A stretch of DNA of 64,000 nucleotides from Aneurinibacillus terranovensis DSM 18919 (lineage in GTDB: Bacteria; Bacillota; Bacilli; Aneurinibacillales; Aneurinibacillaceae), in NCBI RefSeq assembly GCF_000430625.1, contig NZ_AUMJ01000016.1:62001-126000 (forward strand), in the 5' to 3' direction. The stretch's first letter is position 1, and each line of letters opens with the position of its first letter. The notes under the pieces were generated by a model that saw only the letters and a program-made list of their open reading frames with translations, had not been told where the DNA came from and made no database searches. The position numbers and the translations under genes are program-made. Below, one piece after another: positions 6,096-14,434 of this stretch.

Positions 6096-8576
6096 TTAAG
6101 TTTCAGTAGGTTGACTGTGACCAGCCATCCAACGACATGACTTTTCAAACAATTCGTTGACTGAAAGTAATTCCTCTACGAAATCACCTTTAATATCCTT
6201 AACCTTGGTGAACCTGATGTTAGGTTCATACCTACGTACAACGGAGTTAAAGAAGCCCTCTTCAACCATTAATTCACACCAAGTACGGATGTCGGCATAA
6301 GCTTTCTTCAACGCTTCCTCTAAAACATCTCCAATACATGTTCTTGAATTAATCGTTTGCTCTTGAGCTTTTAGTTTATTCGTTATCTCCTTCAATGTTT
6401 CCAACCTACCACTAAAGGTTTCTGACACAATTCCTTTGTTTAGTTTGTCAAATTCATCCACTTTAAAAAATTTGTTCTCATTGTTTTTCTCGTTTGCACA
6501 TGCGTTGTACAGATAGTAATAAAACATAATGTTGTGTGTAAAAACAACAACCTGCCTACTTAATGATAATTGATAAATCAAGTTTGCAATTAATTCTGAC
6601 CGTTTATAATCTAATGAAGTCACAGGGTCATCAAAGAGCACAGTATGAAAATTGTTTCTCATTGTTAAATCAGTAGCGAACTCCACCATGGCGACTGCTT
6701 TTTGTTCACCTTCACTCATAATTTCGGATACTTTGTATTCCTCAGAGGCAACAAACTTCTTTCGGAGAGTTTGTCCTTTTTGTGGAGACATTTTTAGATT
6801 TACGTTTGATACCTGAAGTTCTTGTGCGAACCGTTCAAACGTTTCAAGATACTCGCCTTGGACTAATTTTTTGAAGGCATCTGCTTGTTTTTGGGTTAAT
6901 GTATTTGTAGAAAATTTCCTCTTCGCTTTATTGTGATTTTCAACAGATTCCCGAATCTGAAACCATTCTGCTAAATAATCCAATGATAAATGCAATTTTT
7001 CATTTTTTTGTAACGTATCCTTGAGACTCTTACGGGAAGCAATCAATTCATTTATTTCAGCTTTGTTTTTCGTCAGATTATCAATTCGGTCGCTTAAGGC
7101 TGATATCTCCTGAGTAATTTCTTCAATCACATCTGAGACATCTAATATCACTGAATTATCCATAACCTGTTTGGCGTTAAGGAACATACTGAATAATTCT
7201 TTGTTACGGTTCACCAATTGAATTGCCGATTTTATTCGTTCCAGAAACTTTTCACTTTCAAACAAAGCTGAGTCTTCGTCTGCCCATGAAATTACTATCT
7301 TTGTTAAATCATGTGAAAATAATTGCTTTTCGAGGGAATCGTGAACCTCCTTATGCCTATTATTGACATGCTTAAAATGGCTCTCAACCAAATTCACGCT
7401 TGTTGAGGTAAGAGGATTACTACAAAATATACAGGGTTCACCTTCCTTGATTTGAGCCCTATTAACGGAATCGTAATACTTCTTACCTGCTTTGATGAAA
7501 AGCAACCACTCGTTGTTTACTACGTCAAGAAAAGATACACTTTTTTGAAACAATTCATTAAACTCACGTTCTTCTTGAACCTTGAGTTCATAGTCTTTTA
7601 TGAGTTTATTGATTTTTTTAATATTTTCTGTGCTTAAAGTAACCGCCAATTTTTGAATGGACTCTTTGATAGACACAAGTTTTGTCCTCTGTGTCGACAA
7701 TATAGTGATTTTGTCCTTGGGGTTGGAAGATTCGAGTTCTTTGATTTGAACGTCAATTTCTGTAATAGCATCTTCATATGATTCACTACGGGGATGGTTA
7801 CTATCAAGAAATGGTTTGACATCTTTAAAGTTGCCTATTTCTCTCATAATTGTATTGAGTTCCGCCCGAATAAAATCATAAGAAGAATCAACAAATAAGG
7901 TGTCCTGTTTCAATTTATCACGTTCTATAACTTGAGAAAGTTCATCACGGAGGACATCCAACTGATGTGACACCTTTTGAAATAGTTCAAATCCGTTAGG
8001 AAGTACAGTGAATGAAAGGTCGCTATTAATCAGAGGCAAAACAGAATCACTGTCAAAGACATTCATTTTGCTTAACATGGGGTGTGGTAGGTTAATATCC
8101 ACTACCTCGTTTACTTTCTCATGCATCACTGTATATGTAACTTCAATTGTTTGCATCGGTGACTTCACCGAAGCTTTGTCTTCATAAACGTTTGGGATAA
8201 TTTTCAGATGCTTTTCCGAAGTGTAATAGTTATTAGCCAGTTTACGAAACATACGTACATATGATGATTTTCCTGAACCATTTTCGCCATAAAAAACATT
8301 AAGTTTTCCTCCCAATGCGAAATGAACATCCCTTGATAACGCACTGATGTTGTTCGGAGCCTTAATATTATTTATCACCAATACCCCTTCATCTGCACGC
8401 TCACTATCTATATCAGCAAGTAAATCAAGCGTCTGTTCACTTTGCATTAAACCAAGGACTTCATCAAGAAGTTTACTTGAATCAATTTCACTTCTCGTTC
8501 TCACTTCATTAACAACGTGTACTTTCCATGCTTCTTTACCTGCCCACTCAGACAGGAAATACATTGCCGTTGTCAT
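6096..8576 (-). CDS. SMC/RecN-like ATPase with zinc-hook coiled coil (RloC-like architecture)
   Basis: An 826-residue AAA_13-type protein; the start at 8576 (MTTAMYFLSEWAG) follows a GGGGGG ribosome site. The N-terminal half-ATPase carries Walker A GENGSGKSS (97-105). Two long coiled-coil arms (about 200-360 and 400-540) flank a CIFC hook (Cys382, Cys385) like the zinc hooks of Rad50 and RloC. The second half-ATPase has signature MSEGEQ (about 620-625), Walker B TVLFDDPVTSLD (from 645) and H-loop VVVFTHN. A C-terminal ~100-residue tail (RTWCELMVEEGFF … CRWMAGHSQP) is an unassigned effector or regulator. RloC-type proteins act in defence and associate with type I restriction loci, matching the HsdR fragment downstream. 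A PrrC-like nuclease triad was not recognised. Between 6000 and 6095 a short remnant (TKEAFNDDMKYIHRLYHQYK) is also visible. Confidence 0.7.
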   Translation of the reverse strand: MTTAMYFLSEWAGKEAWKVHVVNEVRTRSEIDSSKLLDEVLGLMQSEQTLDLLADIDSERADEGVLVINNIKAPNNISALSRDVHFALGGKLNVFYGENGSGKSSYVRMFRKLANNYYTSEKHLKIIPNVYEDKASVKSPMQTIEVTYTVMHEKVNEVVDINLPHPMLSKMNVFDSDSVLPLINSDLSFTVLPNGFELFQKVSHQLDVLRDELSQVIERDKLKQDTLFVDSSYDFIRAELNTIMREIGNFKDVKPFLDSNHPRSESYEDAITEIDVQIKELESSNPKDKITILSTQRTKLVSIKESIQKLAVTLSTENIKKINKLIKDYELKVQEEREFNELFQKSVSFLDVVNNEWLLFIKAGKKYYDSVNRAQIKEGEPCIFCSNPLTSTSVNLVESHFKHVNNRHKEVHDSLEKQLFSHDLTKIVISWADEDSALFESEKFLERIKSAIQLVNRNKELFSMFLNAKQVMDNSVILDVSDVIEEITQEISALSDRIDNLTKNKAEINELIASRKSLKDTLQKNEKLHLSLDYLAEWFQIRESVENHNKAKRKFSTNTLTQKQADAFKKLVQGEYLETFERFAQELQVSNVNLKMSPQKGQTLRKKFVASEEYKVSEIMSEGEQKAVAMVEFATDLTMRNNFHTVLFDDPVTSLDYKRSELIANLIYQLSLSRQVVVFTHNIMFYYYLYNACANEKNNENKFFKVDEFDKLNKGIVSETFSGRLETLKEITNKLKAQEQTINSRTCIGDVLEEALKKAYADIRTWCELMVEEGFFNSVVRRYEPNIRFTKVKDIKGDFVEELLSVNELFEKSCRWMAGHSQPTET

Positions 8577-8666
8577 TGAGACCCCCCCTAAATTATCATA
8601 ATTATACATTCGACAATGTTCCACATTTTTCCTGTCAAAACAAATAAAAATTCGCTGTTTGCACTT

Positions 8667-9602
8667 TTACACATTCAATAGAATCTTCTGATTCCTGAAT
8701 AGTGTAGCTTCTAAATCTAAGTTTTTCACAATCCATCTAATTTCCTCTTTGCAGTGGTCCTGAATAGAAACTGAAATTTGGCGTGCGTGCTTTAATAGAA
8801 ATTCCTGTCGTTCTGGGCTCTGTACATAAAGCCTAAACTCAAAGTTCAATTTATCTTGGTCAAATAATAGCTTCAAATGGTCTGTTGTTAAATTTACTTT
8901 TTCAGCGAACTTCTTTGCTGTAATAAGACCGTTAATATCTAAAACATCGACCAAAAGAAACGTCTCCCCAGTTTTTAATTTTCGCTTGAGTCCCAAATAG
9001 ATATTACTGGCTTGAATACTGTTTAGGTTGTAATCATTTTGAATCTTATCTGCACTTGTGTTCTCGAACTGATGCCCTTGTTGCTTTGCAAGAATCAGCC
9101 GTTGAATTTCATGTTCCGCATAGGATGAACACCATCCTTGTTCGTACTGCCTTTGTAAGTAAACAAAGGATTCCTTGTCTTTAGTAAAGTAAGTTGTATC
9201 GTTGAGATATCTCGGAATCAATTGCTGTAAAGATGGGGATTTCTTTTTTAGCCTATCTGCATTTTGTAGAATGATTTGATTTAAGAATGCCGATTTTTTC
9301 ACCTTTCCTGCCGTGAGTGATATCGAAGATACGTCCTCACGTTCTTTCTGTAATAAAAAATAGACCGCATACTTATTGAGTTTGATGACTTTTGCCCCGA
9401 AGAAGCTATGATAATCAAGAATTTCATTATCTTTCAGTTCCCCTAAAGCCTTGGAAGTATCTATCTCATGTGAGCCTTCAAATAGGCTCATATAACGCAA
9501 AATATGCTGTTTATACATAACACCTTTCCCCATATGAAAAACAAGCTTCAACAGCGTTCTGTGCGTCCTACAAAGGTGTGCTTTCTTATCTCTGGTTGTC
9601 AT
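8667..9602 (-). CDS. Hypothetical protein, possible winged-helix accessory protein
   Basis: A 311-residue protein not recognised. ATG 9602 is chosen because AGGAG lies just upstream, after the ATG at 9620 that overlaps the preceding stop. The N-terminal ~80 residues (HRTLLKLVFHMGKGVMYKQHILRYM, split over two helices, then a strand pair ending in KVIKLNKYAVYFLL) look like a winged helix. The middle and C-terminal parts are helical and charged, with no catalytic motif. It is downstream of, and probably co-transcribed with, another winged-helix gene (9617-10228). The pair looks like replication, transfer or regulatory accessory genes of an integrative element. Confidence 0.6.
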   Translation of the reverse strand: MTTRDKKAHLCRTHRTLLKLVFHMGKGVMYKQHILRYMSLFEGSHEIDTSKALGELKDNEILDYHSFFGAKVIKLNKYAVYFLLQKEREDVSSISLTAGKVKKSAFLNQIILQNADRLKKKSPSLQQLIPRYLNDTTYFTKDKESFVYLQRQYEQGWCSSYAEHEIQRLILAKQQGHQFENTSADKIQNDYNLNSIQASNIYLGLKRKLKTGETFLLVDVLDINGLITAKKFAEKVNLTTDHLKLLFDQDKLNFEFRLYVQSPERQEFLLKHARQISVSIQDHCKEEIRWIVKNLDLEATLFRNQKILLNV

Positions 9603-9616
9603 ATTAGTGGCTCCTT

Positions 9617-10228
9617 TCATATTTTGATAGTTTCATATTGAACGCCCATTTCTTGGACGTATTCATCTTTTGCGGCCAGCTCTGCTGGTCCATACGAACT
9701 GGTGATAATTTCAAAAGTAACCATGTGTTCTCCCCTCATACAGCCCCCATCGGGGGGGCTTATCATTCGTTCTTGTAGCATTTCTCGTAGCTCTTCGGCT
9801 CTGGCGATTTCCCTTTGTTCTTGAAGGTTCTCAATCTGTTCATAGAGCCTATCTCGAAGGTCAGCTTCGGTGAGCCAATGGTCTCTATCTGATTGAGATA
9901 AAGAAAAATACTTATCTGCTAATCCCAGGTCATGTCGTGCGGAAGAAGACTTGTAGAAGTTATCTAAGTTCATCTGAGTAGAAGTCAAGTCCCTTCCTTT
10001 GTCCGTCAGTCTCCAGATGTGTTCCATTTCTTTAGTTTCTCGATTGAGATAGGCACAGCGTTCGATAAGACCGTCCCGTTCGTAATTGACGACTCGCTTA
10101 TCTGTTAATCCGATATGTTCCTTGATGTGGTTTTGATTGAGATAGCCAACGTTCCGAAGAGCCTTCAAGAAATTTTGGTCCTTATTGGTGAGCTTGTTAA
10201 TGTAATTAGATTTTCTACCCCTACCCAT
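9617..10228 (-). CDS. Hypothetical winged-helix DNA-binding protein
   Basis: A 203-residue basic protein starting MGRGRKSNYINKL, with AAAGGAGGTG placed nine bases before ATG 10228. Residues ~12-95 look like a MarR/replication-relaxation type winged helix: KDQNFLKALRNVGYLNQNHI, a recognition-helix region ending VVNYERDGLI, and a wing ending in HIWRLTDKGRDL. A coiled segment (YEQIENLQEQREIARAEELREML) and a short acidic tail follow. Similar small winged-helix proteins are found on mobile elements of Bacillales, but the function is unknown. Its stop overlaps an alternative start of the downstream gene, indicating an operon. Confidence 0.6.
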   Translation of the reverse strand: MGRGRKSNYINKLTNKDQNFLKALRNVGYLNQNHIKEHIGLTDKRVVNYERDGLIERCAYLNRETKEMEHIWRLTDKGRDLTSTQMNLDNFYKSSSARHDLGLADKYFSLSQSDRDHWLTEADLRDRLYEQIENLQEQREIARAEELREMLQERMISPPDGGCMRGEHMVTFEIITSSYGPAELAAKDEYVQEMGVQYETIKI

Positions 10229-10300
10229 GAGTGTCACACCTCCTTTGATTTTGGTTTTTAGGTTTTTGTCTTTTAGCACCCCCACAACCAACCTACGATG

Positions 10301-10620
10301 GTCTTTTCAGCAAATCCGACTGAAGTCGGATCCGCTGAAAAAGACTTACAGCTAAAACTGCAGGAGGTGCTTTGTTGAAACGATTCATGTAAAAATTGGC
10401 TTACGGCCAATTTATACATGATGAGGAACAACAACAGCTTCCCAAAGGGAAGCAGACCGAACGGAATCAAGCTGGAAAAAAGCAACTCGTTGCGGTCGGC
10501 AAAGTCGATTTTTCGAGCGTCCCAAACCAAGTTGCGACAGCAAGTTGGTGAAGGGTGATGAAGTGAGGTCTGCGTTCCCGCCTGTACGCTCCCGATATTG
10601 ATGTGAAGCAACTTCAACCA
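10301..10620. other. Hairpin-rich region upstream of the winged-helix operon
   Basis: Four perfect or near-perfect hairpins follow each other: 10301-10345 (about 20-bp stem, loop TGAA), 10386-10420 (15-bp stem), 10437-10453 (GCTTCCC/GGGAAGC) and one near 10528-10555 (ACCAAGTTGC/GCAAGTTGGT, loop GACA). An AGGAGGTG precedes TTG 10375, but that frame stops after five codons; beyond the stop, protein-like frames continue (KLAYGQFIHDEEQQQLPKG; later LRSRLYAPDIDVKQLQPTV). So this may be a decayed small gene, a structured RNA, or an origin of transfer. No choice can be made from the sequence. Confidence 0.45.
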
Positions 10621-10727
10621 ACCGTACGGAAAACTATGGAAATAGTTTTTGACTCAAGTGCTATATCATAGATTTTTCGAGACAAGATATAACTGAGAGA
10701 AAACAAGTTCTGAAACAAACCACAAAG

Positions 10728-10762
10728 AAAAAGACCCCCTGCTATAAAGCAAGGGGTCTTTT
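10728..10762. terminator. Bidirectional rho-independent terminator
   Basis: AAAAAGACCCCCTGC pairs with GCAAGGGGTCTTTT around TATAAA. It has A- and T-runs on both sides and serves the leftward small gene at 10772-10930. Confidence 0.8.
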
Positions 10763-10771
10763 CAGTTGTAT

Positions 10772-10930
10772 TTATCTTTCGCCATCAACTTGTGTGCCTT
10801 TAATATAGGCATCATTTGCCAATTTAACAATTAAGTTATAAATAACTTCTTTATCATCGGTAGCAAGAACCTCTTTTACAACTTCCGATGCGAGAGTATT
10901 TACCTCTTTTAAATCTTTCATCATCCCCAT
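10772..10930 (-). CDS. Small hypothetical protein (52 aa)
   Basis: MGMMKDLKEVNTLASEVVKE … GTQVDGER, with GGAGGTGAATTC directly before ATG 10930 and a strong terminator right after the stop. The product is one or two amphipathic helices (VNTLASEVVKEVLATDDKE, VIYNLIVKLANDAYIKG). A good ribosome site, good codon pattern and own terminator make it a credible gene. Function unknown; it is not similar to anything I can name. Confidence 0.6.
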   Translation of the reverse strand: MGMMKDLKEVNTLASEVVKEVLATDDKEVIYNLIVKLANDAYIKGTQVDGER

Positions 10931-11248
10931 GAATTCACCTCCAGTATGGATAAATTTTCAAATTAATCATATAACAAAATCAATTAACTGACTATAACTT
11001 GTTGTATGGCAATCATGTCTTATAAGCTGACTAATCACTTTACCAAGTCGTATGATAATGTCAGAATGTAGAAATACTCAATGAGGTTTAATGGTGTTAG
11101 TTCAAAATTTACTTATGAAATACAAATTTCCATAGAACAAGCTGATGAAGCTTACAGAGCAATAAAATAAAAAACAAGAAGACAAACAGGTTATTAAATA
11201 AGTTGGAGCAGAATCATGCCGTACATAAATTAATGAAAGGTGGTAGAC
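10931..11248. other. Intergenic region with a possible 29-codon frame
   Basis: AT-rich. A frame at 11081-11170 (MRFNGVSSKFTYEIQISIEQ …) lacks a ribosome site and is probably a gene remnant. The rest must hold promoters of the divergent genes at 10772 and 11249; none was convincingly identified. Confidence 0.4.
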
Positions 11249-11626
11249 ATGCTAAATTTATCTATTTATAAAGCCTATATTCAGGAGCTCCGTGAGCATC
11301 TATTCAGAGATGGTTCGATGGAACAGATTGTAGAAGGGATTTCAAACAGCCATCGTAAAAGACGGTTTCTTGCTATGTATGTGATGCAAAGCAAGGAAAT
11401 CTTTGACCTGTACTATAAGCAACGGCTTGAGCTGGGATTAGATGATTTGTTCAACCAAATCATATCTGCATTGTTCAGTGAAAAGAGCGAGTTAAAGAAT
11501 GAATTTATTTCAATCTTGGAGATAACTCCCGATATGGTAAGCAAACGGGCATCTCCCTTTGAAATAAAAGAGATGGAAAAGGATTTGAACGCCTACTTGT
11601 TGTATCAACAAAAAAGAAGAAGGTGA
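11249..11626 (+). CDS. Hypothetical helical protein (125 aa)
   Basis: Starts at ATG 11249 after AAAGGTGG rather than at the GTG inside that ribosome site. The sequence (LSIYKAYIQELREHLFRDG … NAYLLYQQKRRR) is almost wholly helical and charged with no signal peptide, membrane segment or metal motif. Not recognised. It stands alone between an intergenic region and the leftward gene at 11692, in the accessory part of the island. Confidence 0.55.
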   Translation: MLNLSIYKAYIQELREHLFRDGSMEQIVEGISNSHRKRRFLAMYVMQSKEIFDLYYKQRLELGLDDLFNQIISALFSEKSELKNEFISILEITPDMVSKRASPFEIKEMEKDLNAYLLYQQKRRR

Positions 11627-11691
11627 GGATTTCTACCCACCTCTTCATGTGTAATCACCCATATTTTACTACATTATATTATTCACTTTAA

Positions 11692-11907
11692 TTATAAGTG
11701 GCGTACCCTTTTCGTTTTAATTTTGCTTTGTTGTCCAAGCTTCGTGAGCATTCTTTTAACCTCTTTTTTTTCTTTGGCATCTTTCCTTTTCATTTTTATC
11801 ATTTTAATTAAAGTATCTATTTTATATAGAATACTGTGAAATACAGAACCGTAAATATCAACATCGGACTGATTGCTCTCTCTCGATTTTGTTTTCTTTA
11901 AATTCAT
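11692..11907 (-). CDS. Small basic hypothetical protein (71 aa)
   Basis: MNLKKTKSRESNQSDVDIYG followed by a helix and a highly basic tail (KMKRKDAKEKKEVKRM … KTKRVRHL). GAAAGGA lies 10 bases before the ATG. The low-complexity Lys-rich composition could be a nucleic-acid-binding peptide or a chance frame in AT-rich DNA. Confidence 0.35.
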   Translation of the reverse strand: MNLKKTKSRESNQSDVDIYGSVFHSILYKIDTLIKMIKMKRKDAKEKKEVKRMLTKLGQQSKIKTKRVRHL

Positions 11908-12067
11908 ACAGTATCATTCCTTTCTCCATAGTTAACCTTTAGGCGAACGCAAAAAAACTTTGACCATAAGCGATAAATTTTGGGGCTTTTTTTTATCGCA
12001 GAGCCAAAGCTTTATTCAAGAAGATTCATTTAACTTAGTATACTACTTTCTCCTAATTTTCCATTTG

Positions 12068-12622
12068 TCAGTTAATCGGTCTTACAGGATTTTCTTCTCT
12101 ATACTTAGCGATTATCTGGTTTATGAGTTGATTCTTTTTCATGTTGTTCAAAACCCCGTAGAGTTTCAAGTAAATATCGTTTTCTTTTGTCAAAGATATA
12201 TTTTGTGGTACACCTCCTGCTTTTTCACTCCACGCTACGTAAGTTTCCAATGGCTTTGTAGAATTTGTGTCTTCTTGTTTTACATTTGTATTTGCTGAAA
12301 GATTCACATTATCATTTATATGTTTGATAATCCTGCGACATTCGTTACAATAGGCTCCAAAATAATTTTCCTTTGTATCCTTTGTCTTACTTGTCCAATA
12401 AGTTTTATTAACGTCTACCCATTCACCGTTTTCCAGCCGATATACTGGGTTCCATTTTTTACAATTTGAACATAAGATTTGAATTTCCTTTATGCTTTCG
12501 ACATATCTATGATTGATTCCCTTTTTTCCACGTTTTTCAAGGCTTCGTTTAATTACTTTTGGTAGGCTTATTCCATCTATATCAACATCTATATTTTCCA
12601 TCGTTATATTCAAAATCATCAT
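12068..12622 (-). CDS. Hypothetical zinc-finger-like protein
   Basis: About 184 residues preceded by AAGGAGGT. That site touches ATG 12622, so ATG 12619 or TTG 12613 may be the true start. A Cys4 arrangement, CSNCKKW then YCNECRR about 40 residues on (with WTSKTKDTKENYFGAYC between), suggests a zinc ribbon of the kind seen in phage HNH or numod-like and late regulatory proteins. The C-terminal third is a disordered linker followed by a helix. No HNH histidines are seen. Function unknown. Confidence 0.5.
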   Translation of the reverse strand: MMILNITMENIDVDIDGISLPKVIKRSLEKRGKKGINHRYVESIKEIQILCSNCKKWNPVYRLENGEWVDVNKTYWTSKTKDTKENYFGAYCNECRRIIKHINDNVNLSANTNVKQEDTNSTKPLETYVAWSEKAGGVPQNISLTKENDIYLKLYGVLNNMKKNQLINQIIAKYREENPVRPIN

Positions 12623-12840
12623 ACCTCCTTCATATTTCTATAATTATAGATTTCAGAAGAAAAGATATTCTCTGACTCTGACATTACCCAATTCTACAAA
12701 GTTATGATTTGAGAAAATCCACAAATTGCAGAATTCCTAATTAAGATAAACCACAATCTGGATAAAATGAGTTTCGTAACGTCCTGAATACTATCTGATT
12801 CATCATTCCAGATTCCCGTTTTCAAATGTCTTTAGAATTA

Positions 12841-13080
12841 CTGTCAACGAATCTTCGTTCTGACAGGACATTAATTGCCCTGTTGCCCCCAAGTCCGCTT
12901 CTGAAATACCTATTGTCCATAAATCCTCGTACTGACAGGACGGTTATATAGGCGAACCTTGCTTGCTGTCCCTAAATCTCCGTTCTGACAGGACATTAAT
13001 TGCCCTGTTGCCCCTAAGTCCGCTTCTGAAATACCTATTGTCCATAAATCCTCGTACTGACAGGACATACATTGACCTGT
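12841..13080. repeat. Direct repeat array with CTGACAGGAC motif
   Basis: A 91-base block at 12851-12941 recurs at 12976-13066 with only a few changes, 125 bases apart. Inside each block the motif CGTNCTGACAGGAC occurs twice, so four copies lie at 12860, 12932, 12986 and 13058 (spacings 72, 54, 72). Related TGTCC…/…GGAC arms could fold into hairpins. The reverse strand gives a repetitive open frame (…RGNRAINVLSERRF…), which looks like a by-product of the repeat. Confidence 0.75.
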
Positions 13081-13368
13081 TACCCCAATCCACTAAAATG
13101 TTGTTGATTCTATAACTGAACCCATATCGTTTTTTTGCGTATTATATGGTTTTAATGAGTGATTCTTCGTAGTTTAAAAAGCACACAAAAAAACCTCCTC
13201 GATATGAGAAGGTATGAAAGAGTTCTTACTTGTTTCGTATTTTATACAGAAAAGATACGAGCGATTCCGAATCTATTTTTCTCAAAAAGTGTTTTGTGTT
13301 AAGAATAAGTATGAATTTTTGTGTATATACTCTTATTCCTTTAGAATTTATTTCCTATTTAGTATATA
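13081..13368. other. AT-rich spacer, no gene seen
   Basis: No convincing reading frame with a ribosome site. A short A-run/hairpin-like stretch lies near 13175-13215. It separates the repeat array from the regulator gene. Confidence 0.4.
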
Positions 13369-13390
13369 AGAACGCCTTTATAGGCGTTTT
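13369..13390. terminator. Hairpin overlapping the end of the XRE regulator gene
   Basis: AACGCC-TTTATA-GGCGTT followed on the plus strand by TTATTTTG. The stem includes the stop codon of the leftward regulator. Confidence 0.5.
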
Positions 13391-14079
13391 ATTTTGTTTA
13401 ATAATCGTTCAGAATAGTCCTTTAGATTAGAAAAATAGATATACATATCATCATCTTCTTCGATTGAATTGCACTTGTCTAATAGACCGTGAAGAGTAAT
13501 AACTCGACTTTCGTTAAAATAATCAGGATATTGAAGAATTTCCCCTTTGATGACGAAGCTGTTTTCCTCACTCGTCTCCATAGCTTGATGATATAAGGAT
13601 AAAAGTTGACTATCTACAACAGGAGTTTCTAAAACATGAACCCAGTCCTTATCTTCTAATGTAATTACGTAATACGTATCATCTATTTTATACTTTTGCT
13701 GATGAAGGCTGTAGACCTTTTGCAACAACGCTCCTACGCCTTCAATATCAAACTTTGGATTATCCGTTACTTGAACAAGCCCTTCCACAATCCCTTGTAT
13801 TGCTTCTTTTTCCACTTCTGGAACGCTTTTTTGTATAGAGGTATGAATTATGCTATTTATGTCTTCATCAAGCTGGAAAACCTTTTGTAGCGTATCCATA
13901 TTGATTCCAAGTTCTTTGGCAATTCGTATGACTACACTAAAATTCGGGTTTAATGCCTGTCCTTTTTCTATCTTACTGATATAGGCTACATCTACAGATG
14001 TCCTTCTGGCTAATTCACGCATACTCATTCCGAGTAGATTTCTCTTCGTTTGGACTAATTGAGCAAATGTTTCCTCCAA
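13378..14079 (-). CDS. XRE-family transcriptional regulator
   Basis: A 233-residue protein starting at TTG 14079, with GAGGTGAT seven bases upstream. An XRE/Cro helix-turn-helix fills residues ~5-65 (MSMRELARRTSVDVAYISKI, then EKGQALNPN). The long C-terminal part (about 90-230) is helical then strand-rich, and probably senses a ligand or dimerises. It diverges from the small gene and serine recombinase on its right, with TGTTGAC operators in between, so it likely controls both itself and the recombinase, as immunity-type repressors do in integrative elements. Confidence 0.8.
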   Translation of the reverse strand: MEETFAQLVQTKRNLLGMSMRELARRTSVDVAYISKIEKGQALNPNFSVVIRIAKELGINMDTLQKVFQLDEDINSIIHTSIQKSVPEVEKEAIQGIVEGLVQVTDNPKFDIEGVGALLQKVYSLHQQKYKIDDTYYVITLEDKDWVHVLETPVVDSQLLSLYHQAMETSEENSFVIKGEILQYPDYFNESRVITLHGLLDKCNSIEEDDDMYIYFSNLKDYSERLLNKIKRL

Positions 14080-14116
14080 TATATCACCTCATTTTCGCTT
14101 TCATTTTATCATTATG

Positions 14117-14164
14117 GTCAACATAAAATAAAGTGTTGACTATATTCAACATATATTTTAATAT
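14117..14164 (+). promoter_or_regulatory. Promoter with overlapping inverted-repeat operators
   Basis: TTGACT (14136-14141), 17 bases, TAATAT (14159-14164) forms a good sigma-A promoter reading right. It overlaps GTCAACA(N10)TGTTGAC (14117-14140) and the palindrome GTTGACTATATTCAAC (14135-14150). Another TGTTGAC lies at 14401 just ahead of the recombinase. The likely binder is the divergent XRE regulator. Confidence 0.6.
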
Positions 14165-14208
14165 ATTTGTAGAATATTTACAACGATGAATGAGAGGATT
14201 ATGATTAT

Positions 14209-14358
14209 ATGGGAACACAAAACGATGTTTTATTTGAAGAGATTGAAAATAGTGAGATTTTAAAGGTAGACGAAAAAAGTCTAAAGGCAAAAGAATTTTT
14301 AAACATTTTGACCTCTATGATTTTAAGCTACAGTCAGTCCGTTGGAAAAACGGCTTAG
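14209..14358 (+). CDS. Small hypothetical protein (49 aa)
   Basis: MGTQNDVLFEEIENSEILKV … SYSQSVGKTA, beginning 45 bases after the -10 box of the operator-controlled promoter and ending 76 bases before the recombinase. AGAGGA lies 11 bases before the ATG. Position suggests a recombination directionality factor or regulator, but nothing in the sequence proves it; it is acidic and helical. Confidence 0.5.
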   Translation: MGTQNDVLFEEIENSEILKVDEKSLKAKEFLNILTSMILSYSQSVGKTA

Positions 14359-14434
14359 TTTATTATCAAAAGTTTCCGATTAAGAGAGGTTAAATAATGG
14401 TGTTGACAATAGTAAACAAGAGAGGAGATTTATT

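Noticed and set aside
10412-10621. Leftward frames in the hairpin region
   Set aside because: Poor starts, no ribosome sites and low-complexity translations. The sequence is better described by its hairpins and by rightward remnants.
12841-13080. Possible CRISPR array
   Set aside because: Repeats are few, spacings alternate 72/54/72, and the segments between motifs are themselves repeated. No cas genes are near.
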